Assembly: GCA_016926475.1 (NCBI GenBank)
Contig: JAFGON010000076.1
Span: forward strand, 1-8,571
Direction of reading: 5' to 3'
DNA: 8,571 bases
DNA from: a candidate division WOR-3 bacterium
GTDB taxonomy: Bacteria; SDB-A
Shown here in pieces: positions 1 through 5,397 of the stretch (positions are counted from its first letter, which is position 1; each line of letters begins with the position of its first letter). The notes beneath the pieces were generated by a model, which did not search any database, was not told the origin of the DNA, and worked only from the letters and a program-made list of their open reading frames with translations. The position numbers were made by a program, and so were the translations under genes.

Positions 1-1
1 A

Positions 2-172
2 GCAAATTTTATATATTTGACGCCATTTCTTTCTCTGGTTTTCATACATTTTGTCGGAAGAGAAGAAATTAAATTGACGACTGTAATTGGATTAGCGATA
101 ATTTTATCTGGCATTTATTTTCAGAATTTCGTTGGAGAAAGACAAAAAAAACAAAATGCGTTTTCGCGATGA
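2..172 (+). CDS. EamA/DMT-family transporter, C-terminal end (partial)
   Basis: Frame 2 is open from the window edge to a TGA at 170-172 and encodes the last 56 residues of a membrane protein. It has two hydrophobic stretches, one beginning YLTPFLSLVFIHF and one TTVIGLAIILSGIYF, joined by a short charged loop (VGREEIK). A short basic tail (GERQKKQ) follows. This is the usual ending of EamA-type drug/metabolite transporters: a penultimate helix starting YLxP, a short xGEExx loop, and a last helix with IGxxxIxxGI. Such proteins export or import small metabolites with ten membrane helices, and the substrate cannot be read from this end. The stop lies 15 nt before the next start, and both are in the same reading frame, so the two genes are probably cotranscribed. 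The assignment rests on the last two helices only. Confidence 0.8.
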   Translation, partial: ANFIYLTPFLSLVFIHFVGREEIKLTTVIGLAIILSGIYFQNFVGERQKKQNAFSR

Positions 173-187
173 AAAGAGAAAGCAGAG

Positions 188-1012
188 TTGTTACTGAATT
201 CATTCTGCCACCTTGATGGAATAAACCTGATAACAGAACATGAACTTTGGAACAAAGGAATCAAAAGCTGGGAACAGGCAAATTCAAGCTTAGAAAGTAT
301 AGGTTTCTCTGAAAAAAAATGCAAAAATATCAGGAAAGGCATAGAAACCTCATTTCAGAAATTTGAAGAGAGAGCAACCGACTATTTTTTCGATTCACTG
401 CCGAGAGAACAGCATTGGAGATTTTTCAAAGAATTTAAAGATGAAATTGCCTATCTCGACATTGAGACCACCGGTCTGTCAAGAACCGACTCTGTGACTG
501 TTGCCTCAATATACTATAAGGGTAAATTGGACGTATATGTGAATGGTATAAATATGGAAAAGATGGTCCAAGATATAGCAAAACCCAAGATTTTGGTGAC
601 TTTCAACGGCAATCGATTTGACATTCCGTTTATTGAAAATTATTTCGATATTAAAATTTACCAGAAAAAAATCGACTTGATGTATATTCTGAGAAATTTA
701 GGATTTCGCGGAGGCTTGAAAAGGTGTGAAAAATCTCTTGGTATAACGAGAGAAGGAATGGAAAATCTTGATGGCAATATCGCTGTTCTTCTATGGGAAG
801 ATTATCGCAGAAATAAAAATGTAAAAGCTTTAAAAACCTTAATAGCTTATAACGCCTACGACACAATCAACCTTGAAAGACTTTCGGCAATATCCTACAA
901 CAAAAATATAATTCTTACAGGGATTGATTTCACCAAAATGGATATTCCCAGGAGCAAAGCTGTTCCATTTTTCCCAAATCCTGCTACCGTAAAAAAAATA
1001 ATGGATAATTGA
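188..1012 (+). CDS. RNase H-like DEDDy 3'-5' exonuclease domain protein (YprB-like)
   Basis: This 274-residue protein carries a DnaQ/RNase H-fold exonuclease domain. Residues 91-96 are DIETTG, supplying the acidic pair D91 and E93 (ExoI). ExoII is seen at VTFNGNRFDIPF (residues 137-148, N140 and D145). ExoIII is YNAYD at 221-225, with Y221 and D225 in the DEDDy spacing. All metal-binding acids are therefore present. The N-terminal 45 residues (FCHLDGINLITEHELWNKGIKSW) resemble the helix-hairpin-helix-like lead of short YprB-type proteins. The start is TTG at 188: an in-frame TGA sits at 170-172, and MLxNxFCH is typical of the family's N-terminus. Only a weak purine-rich site (GAGAAAG) precedes it. 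A likely role is nucleic-acid 3' end processing in the cytoplasm; the natural substrate is unknown. It ends 17 nt before the cyclophilin gene. Confidence 0.85.
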   Translation: MLLNSFCHLDGINLITEHELWNKGIKSWEQANSSLESIGFSEKKCKNIRKGIETSFQKFEERATDYFFDSLPREQHWRFFKEFKDEIAYLDIETTGLSRTDSVTVASIYYKGKLDVYVNGINMEKMVQDIAKPKILVTFNGNRFDIPFIENYFDIKIYQKKIDLMYILRNLGFRGGLKRCEKSLGITREGMENLDGNIAVLLWEDYRRNKNVKALKTLIAYNAYDTINLERLSAISYNKNIILTGIDFTKMDIPRSKAVPFFPNPATVKKIMDN

Positions 1013-1013
1013 C

Positions 1014-1020
1014 AAGGAGG
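1014..1020 (+). promoter_or_regulatory. Shine-Dalgarno site fixing the cyclophilin start
   Basis: AAGGAGG lies 9 nt before ATG 1030. A longer reading from TTG 1009 is possible, but it would place this site inside the coding sequence, so ATG 1030 is the better start. The site begins 2 nt after the stop of the upstream exonuclease gene, as expected in an operon. Confidence 0.85.
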
Positions 1021-1029
1021 CAAATCAAT

Positions 1030-1632
1030 ATGTATGGATTTTTTTCACTTATTTTGCTTATCAACCTTTGGAGTTTCAACCCTGGGGGAAAGACCAAATC
1101 TATGAAAGAAGAAACACAAAACATTATTACAGTTGAAATCATTACAGACAGAGGAAATATTATCCTCGAACTCTATCCCGACAGAGCTCCTCTAACAGTT
1201 TATAATTTCGTTAGATATGTTAAAGAAGACTATTATGACGGGTTGATTTTCCATCGAGTGGTCAAGAATTTTGTCATACAGGGAGGCGGTTTTCAACCGG
1301 GTCTTGTTTACAAAGAACCCTTTTTCGATCCGGTAGTCAACGAGGCTGCGAATTCAGAACTCAGCAATTTAAGAGGCACAATAGCTATGGCGCGAACATC
1401 AGACCCGAATTCTGCTACTTCACAATTCTTTATCAACACATGCGACAACGACAGGCTTGACTGGGATAAATGTTCCGACCGTTATGGGTACTGCGTTTTT
1501 GGAAAAGTAACAGAGGGAATGTACGTGGTGGATGAGATAGAAAACTTGCCGGTGAAAACAGTTGGTCCTTATGAAAATGTCCCGACTGTAGACGTGATGA
1601 TAGAAGATATTATTATTCACGAAGATATGTAG
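1030..1632 (+). CDS. Cyclophilin-type peptidyl-prolyl cis-trans isomerase, exported (PpiA-like)
   Basis: This 200-residue protein catalyses proline cis-trans isomerisation and so assists protein folding. The N-terminus (MYGFFSLILLINLWSF) is hydrophobic and looks like a signal peptide or membrane anchor, so the domain probably works outside the cytoplasmic membrane. The cyclophilin core starts near residue 34. It contains FHRVVKNFVIQGGGF (74-88, with catalytic Arg76), GTIAMARTSDPNSATSQFF (116-134), YGYCVFGKV (152-160) and VGPYENVP (178-185). The last segments closely match the bacterial PpiA/PpiB type. Where human cyclophilin A has the cyclosporin-contacting Trp121, the aligned residue seems to be Arg (DNDRLDW), so cyclosporin binding would probably be weak; this is inferred from an alignment by eye. 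The start is ATG 1030, chosen by the strong upstream AAGGAGG. It probably shares an operon with the exonuclease gene. Confidence 0.93.
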   Translation: MYGFFSLILLINLWSFNPGGKTKSMKEETQNIITVEIITDRGNIILELYPDRAPLTVYNFVRYVKEDYYDGLIFHRVVKNFVIQGGGFQPGLVYKEPFFDPVVNEAANSELSNLRGTIAMARTSDPNSATSQFFINTCDNDRLDWDKCSDRYGYCVFGKVTEGMYVVDEIENLPVKTVGPYENVPTVDVMIEDIIIHEDM

Positions 1633-1763
1633 AATAATGACAAAAGAAGACAAGAGAAACCCGTCTTTCTGCCGTGTTTTAATTTGGAAAAGTCTTGGCG
1701 TAAATTGGTTTTGAAAGAGGAGATGTTGAAATATTTAAAAAGACCTAGAAAGGAGAGAACAAT
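1633..1763 (+). promoter_or_regulatory. Intergenic gap before the rubrerythrin-like gene; possible promoter
   Basis: The 131-bp gap breaks the run of close-packed genes and may carry the promoter of the next gene. A weak candidate is TTGAAA (1711-1716) with TTTAAA (1734-1739) at a 17-bp spacing; the second hexamer matches a sigma70 -10 at only 4 of 6 positions. AAAGGAG (1749-1755) is a good ribosome site for ATG 1764. I see no convincing terminator. Confidence 0.3.
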
Positions 1764-2219
1764 ATGAACAGGGAAAAGTACATACTCATCCTGAAAAAGG
1801 CGATAAAAAACGAAATTGAAGCCTATATCTTCTATGACAGCGTCGCCAAAAAGGTCAAAGAAGAATCCATGAAATCATTGTTCTCAGATCTTGCTCAGGA
1901 AGAAAAAAATCATCGGACTTTGCTGGAAAGTTATTTAGAAAACCCATCAAAACCGTTGGTTTTTCAGGAGGGTCAGGACTACAAAGTTTCAGAATCGGTA
2001 GATCTTCCTCCTTTGACATCTGACATGAGTCCTGCCGAAGCGGTATCTCTCGCAATGAAAAAAGAAGAAGAGGCCATGAAAACATACGAACAATTCGCTG
2101 ACCTCAGCAAAGACGAAGAACAAGCAGGGATTTTCAGGAACTTGGCAAATATGGAAAAAGGGCACAAGGCGAAACTCGAGGGCATGTACACAAACATGGC
2201 TTTTCCCGAGGCTTGGTGA
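1764..2219 (+). CDS. Rubrerythrin-like ferritin-fold diiron protein without rubredoxin domain
   Basis: This 151-residue protein is a four-helix ferritin-like protein. Two copies of the diiron motif are visible. ExxAxxxY occurs at E17/A20/Y24 and again at E101/A104/Y108. ExxH occurs at E47/H50 and E131/H134. All expected carboxylate and histidine iron ligands are therefore present. The protein ends in FPEAW right after the last helix. There is no C-terminal CxxC...CxxC rubredoxin module, so any electron donor would have to be a separate protein. Rubrerythrins reduce hydrogen peroxide in the cytoplasm of anaerobes, and short forms like this are usually assigned to peroxide or iron handling. A linker rich in proline and acidic residues (about 60-90) joins the two helix pairs. 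The start ATG has a clear AAAGGAG site 8 nt upstream. The gene seems to be transcribed on its own or to lead the following group. Confidence 0.88.
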   Translation: MNREKYILILKKAIKNEIEAYIFYDSVAKKVKEESMKSLFSDLAQEEKNHRTLLESYLENPSKPLVFQEGQDYKVSESVDLPPLTSDMSPAEAVSLAMKKEEEAMKTYEQFADLSKDEEQAGIFRNLANMEKGHKAKLEGMYTNMAFPEAW

Positions 2220-2311
2220 CCCAAAAGAAATTTTGAGTAAACCAGGCAGTTATTTGATGTCAATAGTGAAAATAATAGTGATTACTGGAGTTGTTTTGAC
2301 AGGATAAAAAA
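2220..2311 (+). other. Gap upstream of the methyltransferase gene with a 16-codon hydrophobic micro-ORF
   Basis: This 92-bp gap has no recognisable terminator or strong promoter. It holds an open frame, ATG 2257 to TAA 2305-2307, encoding the hydrophobic 16-mer MSIVKIIVITGVVLTG. Its stop lies 4 nt before the GTG start of the methyltransferase, a spacing compatible with translational coupling. No good Shine-Dalgarno site precedes the micro-ORF. AGGA (2301-2304) serves GTG 2312. Confidence 0.2.
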
Positions 2312-3070
2312 GTGGGAAAAGAGCATAAAAACACGAAGTACGGCAATACAGACGATCCAGGCCTGATTCTCAGCAAGATTCACGGAAAGAGAGTTCTTGA
2401 CGTCGCTACCGGGACTGGTTCCAATATTCAGCACCTAAAAAATTCTTTGGGAAGTTTTAAAGAAATTATCGGCATAGACCTTGAAAAACCCGAGCGGATA
2501 AAAAAGTTTGATCATGACGGAATTTTCAACGGACAAAATATCAGGTACATTCAAATGGACGCCGCCCAGTTGAAGTTTGACGACTGCAGTTTCGATGTTG
2601 TCTCAATCGGCAACTCTCTTCATCATTTGGAAGATCCTGAAACAGTATTAAGCCAAATGTTTCGCGTTTTAGAGGAAAAGAGGTGGGCAGTCATAAGTGA
2701 AATGTACAGAAATAGACTTTCTCCTGAGTCTCAAACACATGTTCTTGTCCATCATTGGTGGGCTGGAATTGACAGCGCGTTGGGGGTGACGCACAGAGAG
2801 ACTTACAAAAGATGCGATCTGGTGGAAATGATAGAAAGAGCAGGTTTTATCGAGAATAAATACTTCGATATAATCGACAGTGAAAGCGATCCGCATGATG
2901 AAGAAAGAAAGAAATATTTTTACGATGCCATTGAAAAATATCTCTATAGAGCGAACTCTTTTCAAAACCTGCCTTTTTTTAAAGAGCAGGCAAAAAAATT
3001 ACTGGATCGAATAGATAGAATAGGTATTAGATGGTCGCCTGTTTTACTTGCTATAAGTAAAAAACAGTAA
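2312..3070 (+). CDS. Class I SAM-dependent methyltransferase
   Basis: This 252-residue protein has a Rossmann-type methyltransferase domain of the Methyltransf_11 kind. Motif I is VLDVATGTGSN (28-38). The acidic end of strand 2, which binds the SAM ribose, is EIIGIDLEKPER (51-62). Motif II lies around IRYIQMDAAQLKFDDCSFDVVSIGN (77-101). The family-typical LHHLEDPETVLSQMFRVLEEK follows at 103-123. The C-terminal half (from about 130) has HHWWAGID and a long charged helix, which do not identify the methyl acceptor; it could be a small molecule or a quinone-like substrate. The start is GTG 2312: an in-frame stop lies at 2297-2299, and AGGA at 2301-2304 is well spaced. The stop is 11 nt before the CGGC-domain gene, so these two are probably cotranscribed and might act on related chemistry, but this is only inferred. 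Confidence 0.85.
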   Translation: MGKEHKNTKYGNTDDPGLILSKIHGKRVLDVATGTGSNIQHLKNSLGSFKEIIGIDLEKPERIKKFDHDGIFNGQNIRYIQMDAAQLKFDDCSFDVVSIGNSLHHLEDPETVLSQMFRVLEEKRWAVISEMYRNRLSPESQTHVLVHHWWAGIDSALGVTHRETYKRCDLVEMIERAGFIENKYFDIIDSESDPHDEERKKYFYDAIEKYLYRANSFQNLPFFKEQAKKLLDRIDRIGIRWSPVLLAISKKQ

Positions 3071-3081
3071 TTGGAGGTAAA

Positions 3082-3525
3082 ATGAAAAAGATCGGAATTA
3101 TCATATGCGCAAGGTATATAAACTGCGGCGGAGGTAAATGCCTCAGAGCGATGAGAGAGAAAGTTGGAGGATTCGCATGCTACCCCGAAGAAGAAGAGTT
3201 ACAACTCGTAGGTTATGCAAATTGTGGGGGGTGTCCTGGAGGAAACATCGAATATGTTCCTGAAGAGATGGTAAAAAACGGAGCGGAAGTTATCCACTTG
3301 GCAACAGGTCTTGTTGTTGGTTACCCTCCGTGCCCGAGTATGAATTTTTTCAAGGAATTCATTGAAACCAAATTCAAAATTCCTGTTGTAATAGGCACTC
3401 ATCCTATACCCATGAAATACTTTGAGATCCATAAAAATCTTTCTTTCTGGAAAAAGGCGGACATCGGAAAGGCAATAAAACATTTGCTGGAGGAAGATGA
3501 AAAGATTATGCTTGACTATAACTGA
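3082..3525 (+). CDS. CGGC domain-containing cysteine-rich protein (putative metal-binding)
   Basis: This 147-residue soluble protein has the hallmark CGGC at residues 48-51 (ANCGGCPGG). Other cysteines are C9, C15, C20, C33 and C84, and histidines are H72, H107 and H117. The N-terminal pattern CARYINCGGGKCLRA (9-23), the YPPCPSMNFFKEFIE segment (81-95) and the VVIGTHPIP stretch (102-110) are typical of the CGGC family (Pfam CGGC domain). The family has been proposed to bind zinc or another metal because of its conserved Cys and His; a biochemical function is not established to my knowledge. It is common in anaerobes, in keeping with the redox genes in this window. ATG 3082 has GGAGG (3073-3077) upstream. 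It sits 11 nt after the methyltransferase stop and 8 nt before the next gene, indicating an operon. Confidence 0.85.
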   Translation: MKKIGIIICARYINCGGGKCLRAMREKVGGFACYPEEEELQLVGYANCGGCPGGNIEYVPEEMVKNGAEVIHLATGLVVGYPPCPSMNFFKEFIETKFKIPVVIGTHPIPMKYFEIHKNLSFWKKADIGKAIKHLLEEDEKIMLDYN

Positions 3526-3533
3526 CAGACCAA

Positions 3534-4421
3534 ATGTTTTTCAAAAGATATCTTCCTTTACTTACATCTCTAATACTTTTCTTTATCATAGTATCTATTA
3601 TATTGTCTGTTTCTTTAAAAGAAAACAAAGGGAAATTTGTATATGCACTTGATGATGCTTATATTCATATGGCGATGGCTAAAAATTTCTCAAAATATGG
3701 TGTTTGGGGAGTTGACAAAACAGCTTTTACTTCTTCGTCGTCTTCACCTCTTTGGACTTTTCTGTTGTCGTGTTGTTATTCAGCGTTTGGCGTAAAAGAA
3801 ATTTTACCGTTTGTACTAAACCTCATCTTCTCTATAATTTTCTTGTTTGCTGTAGATATGATTTTAAAGAAAAACAGAACAGATATGAGTTTTAGAATAC
3901 TCGTATTATTGTCGATTGTATTTTTTTCCCCGTTGTATGCTCTTGTTTTTACGGGACTTGAGCATGTTTTACATATTCTTCTTGTCTCTATTCTTCTTTT
4001 TGTCTCAAAAGAAGTCATCGTCGAAAATAAAAGTGTCTTAAAAATAATACCTATTGCTTTTTTTGCTATTGCGACTCGATATGAAAGCCTTTTTTTGGTT
4101 TTTGTAATAATTATTTTTCTTTTTTTGAAGAAAAGATGGGTAAGCGCTTTGTCCTTTTTAATAATATCTTCATTGCCTGTTATTGCCTACGGACTTATAT
4201 CAGTTAGTAAGGGGTGGAATTTTTTCCCCAACCCTGTCTTCATGAAAGGGAATTTTTCAGGTCTGGTGTTCGGTGAATTGTCAAAACTTTTCAACAGATT
4301 TCTAGAGCAATCAGCTATAACCCCGGATCTTATCGTTTTAATCTTATCAGCGCTTTTATTGTCAATATTTTTGACGAAAAAAAGTTTTATGAAAACTCAT
4401 TTTTGTTTACAGTTTTTGTAG
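3534..4421 (+). CDS. GT39/PMT-like multi-spanning membrane protein, N-terminal part of a frame-interrupted gene
   Basis: This frame encodes 295 residues with many membrane helices. It contains the lumenal signature ALDDAYIHMAMAKNFSKYG (38-56, acidic pair D40/D41), TSSSSSPLWT (66-75), TGLEH (140-144) and ATRYE (180-184). These are typical of an uncharacterised GT-C-like family resembling PMT/GT39 glycosyltransferases, which transfer sugars from polyprenyl phosphate donors outside the membrane. The DD pair would be the catalytic site by analogy. The sequence stays convincing up to residue 283 (SIFLTKK) and then degenerates (SFMKTHFCLQFL) to a stop. The natural continuation is in the -1 frame (KFYENSFLFTVF). 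A one-base change at the A7 run 4377-4383 would join both parts into one protein of about 520 residues (3534-5095). ATG 3534 has no clear ribosome site, so translation may be coupled to the upstream gene, which stops 8 nt before. Confidence 0.75.
   Translation: MFFKRYLPLLTSLILFFIIVSIILSVSLKENKGKFVYALDDAYIHMAMAKNFSKYGVWGVDKTAFTSSSSSPLWTFLLSCCYSAFGVKEILPFVLNLIFSIIFLFAVDMILKKNRTDMSFRILVLLSIVFFSPLYALVFTGLEHVLHILLVSILLFVSKEVIVENKSVLKIIPIAFFAIATRYESLFLVFVIIIFLFLKKRWVSALSFLIISSLPVIAYGLISVSKGWNFFPNPVFMKGNFSGLVFGELSKLFNRFLEQSAITPDLIVLILSALLLSIFLTKKSFMKTHFCLQFL
4377..4383 (+). other. A7 homopolymer at the frame break of the membrane-protein gene
   Basis: Seven consecutive A lie where the reading frame of the GT39-like gene shifts. 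The zero frame reads ACG AAA AAA AGT. A -1 slip after the second AAA, or one extra A, gives AAG TTT TAT GAA, which continues the family-like sequence KFYENSFLF. The site could be a true indel mutation, a sequencing or assembly error, a phase-variable tract or a transcriptional slippage site; the sequence alone cannot tell. Confidence 0.65.
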
Positions 4422-5095
4422 CCGTTGCAACGATTCATTTGATTTTTGCCAGAGTTGGTTGGTTTTTCCGATACGAGGCTTATTTAATAGATATTGGAAT
4501 TTTGTCTATATCGACAATAATCTTTAAATATTTACCTGAAATTTGGACAAAGATATCTTTTTATAAAAAAGCACTCATGTTTTTGTCTGTGATTATCCTG
4601 TTTTCTCCTCTTTTAAGAAGAGCCTGTTTAGGTTTTTATCAAACACATAAAGCAACAAAAAACATTTATGAACAACAATATCAGATGGGGCTTTTTGTTA
4701 AAGAGTATTATTTGGGAGAAGCCGTTTTACTAAACGATATTGGGGCGGTATGCTTTCTTGCAGACGTGAAATGCGTGGATGTTTGGGGCGTGGCAAACTA
4801 CGAAGTTATGTGCCTTAAAGGCAAAGAAAAGTATTGTACCGGCGATTTTGAAAGGCTTGCCAAGGAATATGATTCTAAATTAGCAATAGTCTATGAAGAA
4901 TGGTTAAATTTTTATGGGGGGGTTCCCCGGAGTTGGATTAAAGTCGGTAAATGGAAAATAAAAGACAACGTAGTGTGCGCAAGAGATGAGGTTACATTTT
5001 TCGCCTTTGATGAAGATGGAGGGGAGAGGTTGAAAGCTCTTCTCTATCAATATAAAAGTTTTCTTCCAGAGGACGTAGAACAGACAGTATACTAA
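4403..5095 (+). CDS. GT39/PMT-like membrane protein, C-terminal part of the frame-interrupted gene
   Basis: This frame (nominal TTG start at 4403, but open upstream across the A7 run) encodes the remainder of the preceding membrane protein. It begins with membrane helices (TVFVAVATIHLIFARVGWFF) and contains FFRYEAYLI, a segment typical of the family's later helices. It then gives two more hydrophobic stretches and a soluble C-terminal domain. That domain includes LLNDIGAVCFLADVKCVDVWG, which resembles the NDIGA...D..G segment found in extracytoplasmic tails of related proteins. No Shine-Dalgarno site precedes TTG 4403, and no natural N-terminus is visible. I therefore read it not as an independent gene but as residues about 284-520 of one protein. 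A run of seven G at 4916-4922 inside it keeps the frame. The gene is followed by the long intergenic region. Confidence 0.7.
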   Translation: MFTVFVAVATIHLIFARVGWFFRYEAYLIDIGILSISTIIFKYLPEIWTKISFYKKALMFLSVIILFSPLLRRACLGFYQTHKATKNIYEQQYQMGLFVKEYYLGEAVLLNDIGAVCFLADVKCVDVWGVANYEVMCLKGKEKYCTGDFERLAKEYDSKLAIVYEEWLNFYGGVPRSWIKVGKWKIKDNVVCARDEVTFFAFDEDGGERLKALLYQYKSFLPEDVEQTVY

Positions 5096-5281
5096 AAAGC
5101 GTCGTAAAACTGTTTTTTAAATGAGTCTTTGAGCGCCCGAAGATTTTTAACCCCGTAGAGAATCTCAACAAAGATAAATGTCTGGAATTTTGAAGGTAAA
5201 AGAATACTGGAAAAGCGACATGTCAAGTAAATAATTAATAAAGGTAAGAATTAATAGTAGAAATTCTCATACAAAGGCTTT
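5096..5281. other. Gene-free AT-rich stretch, left half of the 302-bp intergenic region
   Basis: No gene or terminator is seen here. It contains AATTAATA twice, 16 bp apart (5233-5240 and 5249-5256). An inverted repeat AGAATT/AATTCT (5247-5252 and 5262-5267) surrounds TAGTAG. An 18-codon open frame from ATG 5178 has no ribosome site and is unlikely to be a gene. The AT-richness increases toward the TGTK array that follows. Confidence 0.5.
5254..5263 (+). repeat. ATAGTAGAAA direct repeat, left copy (DnaA-trio-like)
   Basis: The decamer ATAGTAGAAA occurs here and again at 5367-5376, on either side of the TGTK array. With the preceding bases this copy reads TAA-TAG-TAG-AAA, which fits the DnaA-trio pattern (3'-[G/A]A[T/A]-5') known from Bacillus subtilis oriC. 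It lies on the expected side of TGTGGA-oriented boxes but about 30 bp away, farther than the known arrangement. Confidence 0.35.
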
Positions 5282-5290
5282 TTATCAACA
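5282..5290 (+). other. DnaA-box-like 9-mer TTATCAACA
   Basis: TTATCAACA differs from the consensus DnaA box TTATCCACA at one position. It faces the opposite way to the TGTK units that start 3 bp downstream. A single such 9-mer is expected by chance in AT-rich DNA; its value comes from the adjacent array. Confidence 0.35.
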
Positions 5291-5293
5291 CAA

Positions 5294-5367
5294 TGTGGAA
5301 TAATTGTGGATATATTGTTGAAATTTGTTAAATTTGTTTATTTTATGTTAATTATCTGTTAATAAGA
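5294..5367 (+). repeat. Seven-unit helically phased TGTK array, possible DnaA-box cluster
   Basis: Seven head-to-tail units with no leftover bases begin at 5294, 5305, 5316, 5326, 5335, 5346 and 5357. They read TGTGGAATAAT, TGTGGATATAT, TGTTGAAATT, TGTTAAATT, TGTTTATTTTA, TGTTAATTATC and TGTTAATAAGA. The period is 11, 11, 10, 9, 11 and 11 bp, about one helical turn. The reverse complements of the first two 9-mers are TATTCCACA and ATATCCACA, close to the DnaA box; later units drift to weaker forms ending in AACA. DnaA boxes separated by 2 bp (11-bp period) and ordered head to tail are a known design in the low-affinity arrays of E. coli oriC. This may therefore be an origin-type DnaA filament site or a cooperative operator for the next gene. 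No dnaA, dnaN or other origin-marker gene is in view. Confidence 0.45.
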
Positions 5368-5376
5368 TAGTAGAAA
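5367..5376 (+). repeat. ATAGTAGAAA direct repeat, right copy
   Basis: This is the second perfect copy of the decamer, starting at the last base of the TGTK array and 113 bp from the left copy. It lies about 20 bp before the start of the membrane-protein gene. A chance origin is possible in sequence of this composition. Confidence 0.35.
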
Positions 5377-5388
5377 GATGAAATATGT

Positions 5389-5392
5389 GAGG
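5389..5392 (+). promoter_or_regulatory. Shine-Dalgarno site supporting a TTG start
   Basis: GAGG, within GTGAGGAAACA, lies 5 nt before TTG 5398 and supports initiation there. No ATG or GTG is found in this frame near the beginning of the protein. Confidence 0.55.
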
Positions 5393-5397
5393 AAACA

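Noticed and set aside
1009-1029. A longer cyclophilin starting at TTG 1009 (MTRRQIN)
   Set aside because: It would overlap the previous stop and put the strong AAGGAGG inside the coding sequence; ATG 1030 gives correct spacing and a cleaner signal peptide.
1640-1675. Possible terminator hairpin AGAAGAC...GTCTTTCT after the cyclophilin gene
   Set aside because: The stem is short and bulged, with a long loop and no following T run.
1723-1767. A 14-codon frame (MLKYLKRPRKERTI) overlapping the rubrerythrin-like start as ATGA
   Set aside because: Its only purine-rich ribosome site touches the ATG with almost no spacing, and the overlap is explained by the AAAGGAG site of the real gene lying within it.
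5178-5234. An 18-codon frame starting MSGILKVKEYWKSDM
   Set aside because: It is very short, lacks a ribosome site and matches nothing; it was briefly considered because its first residues look like the start of a CBS-domain protein.
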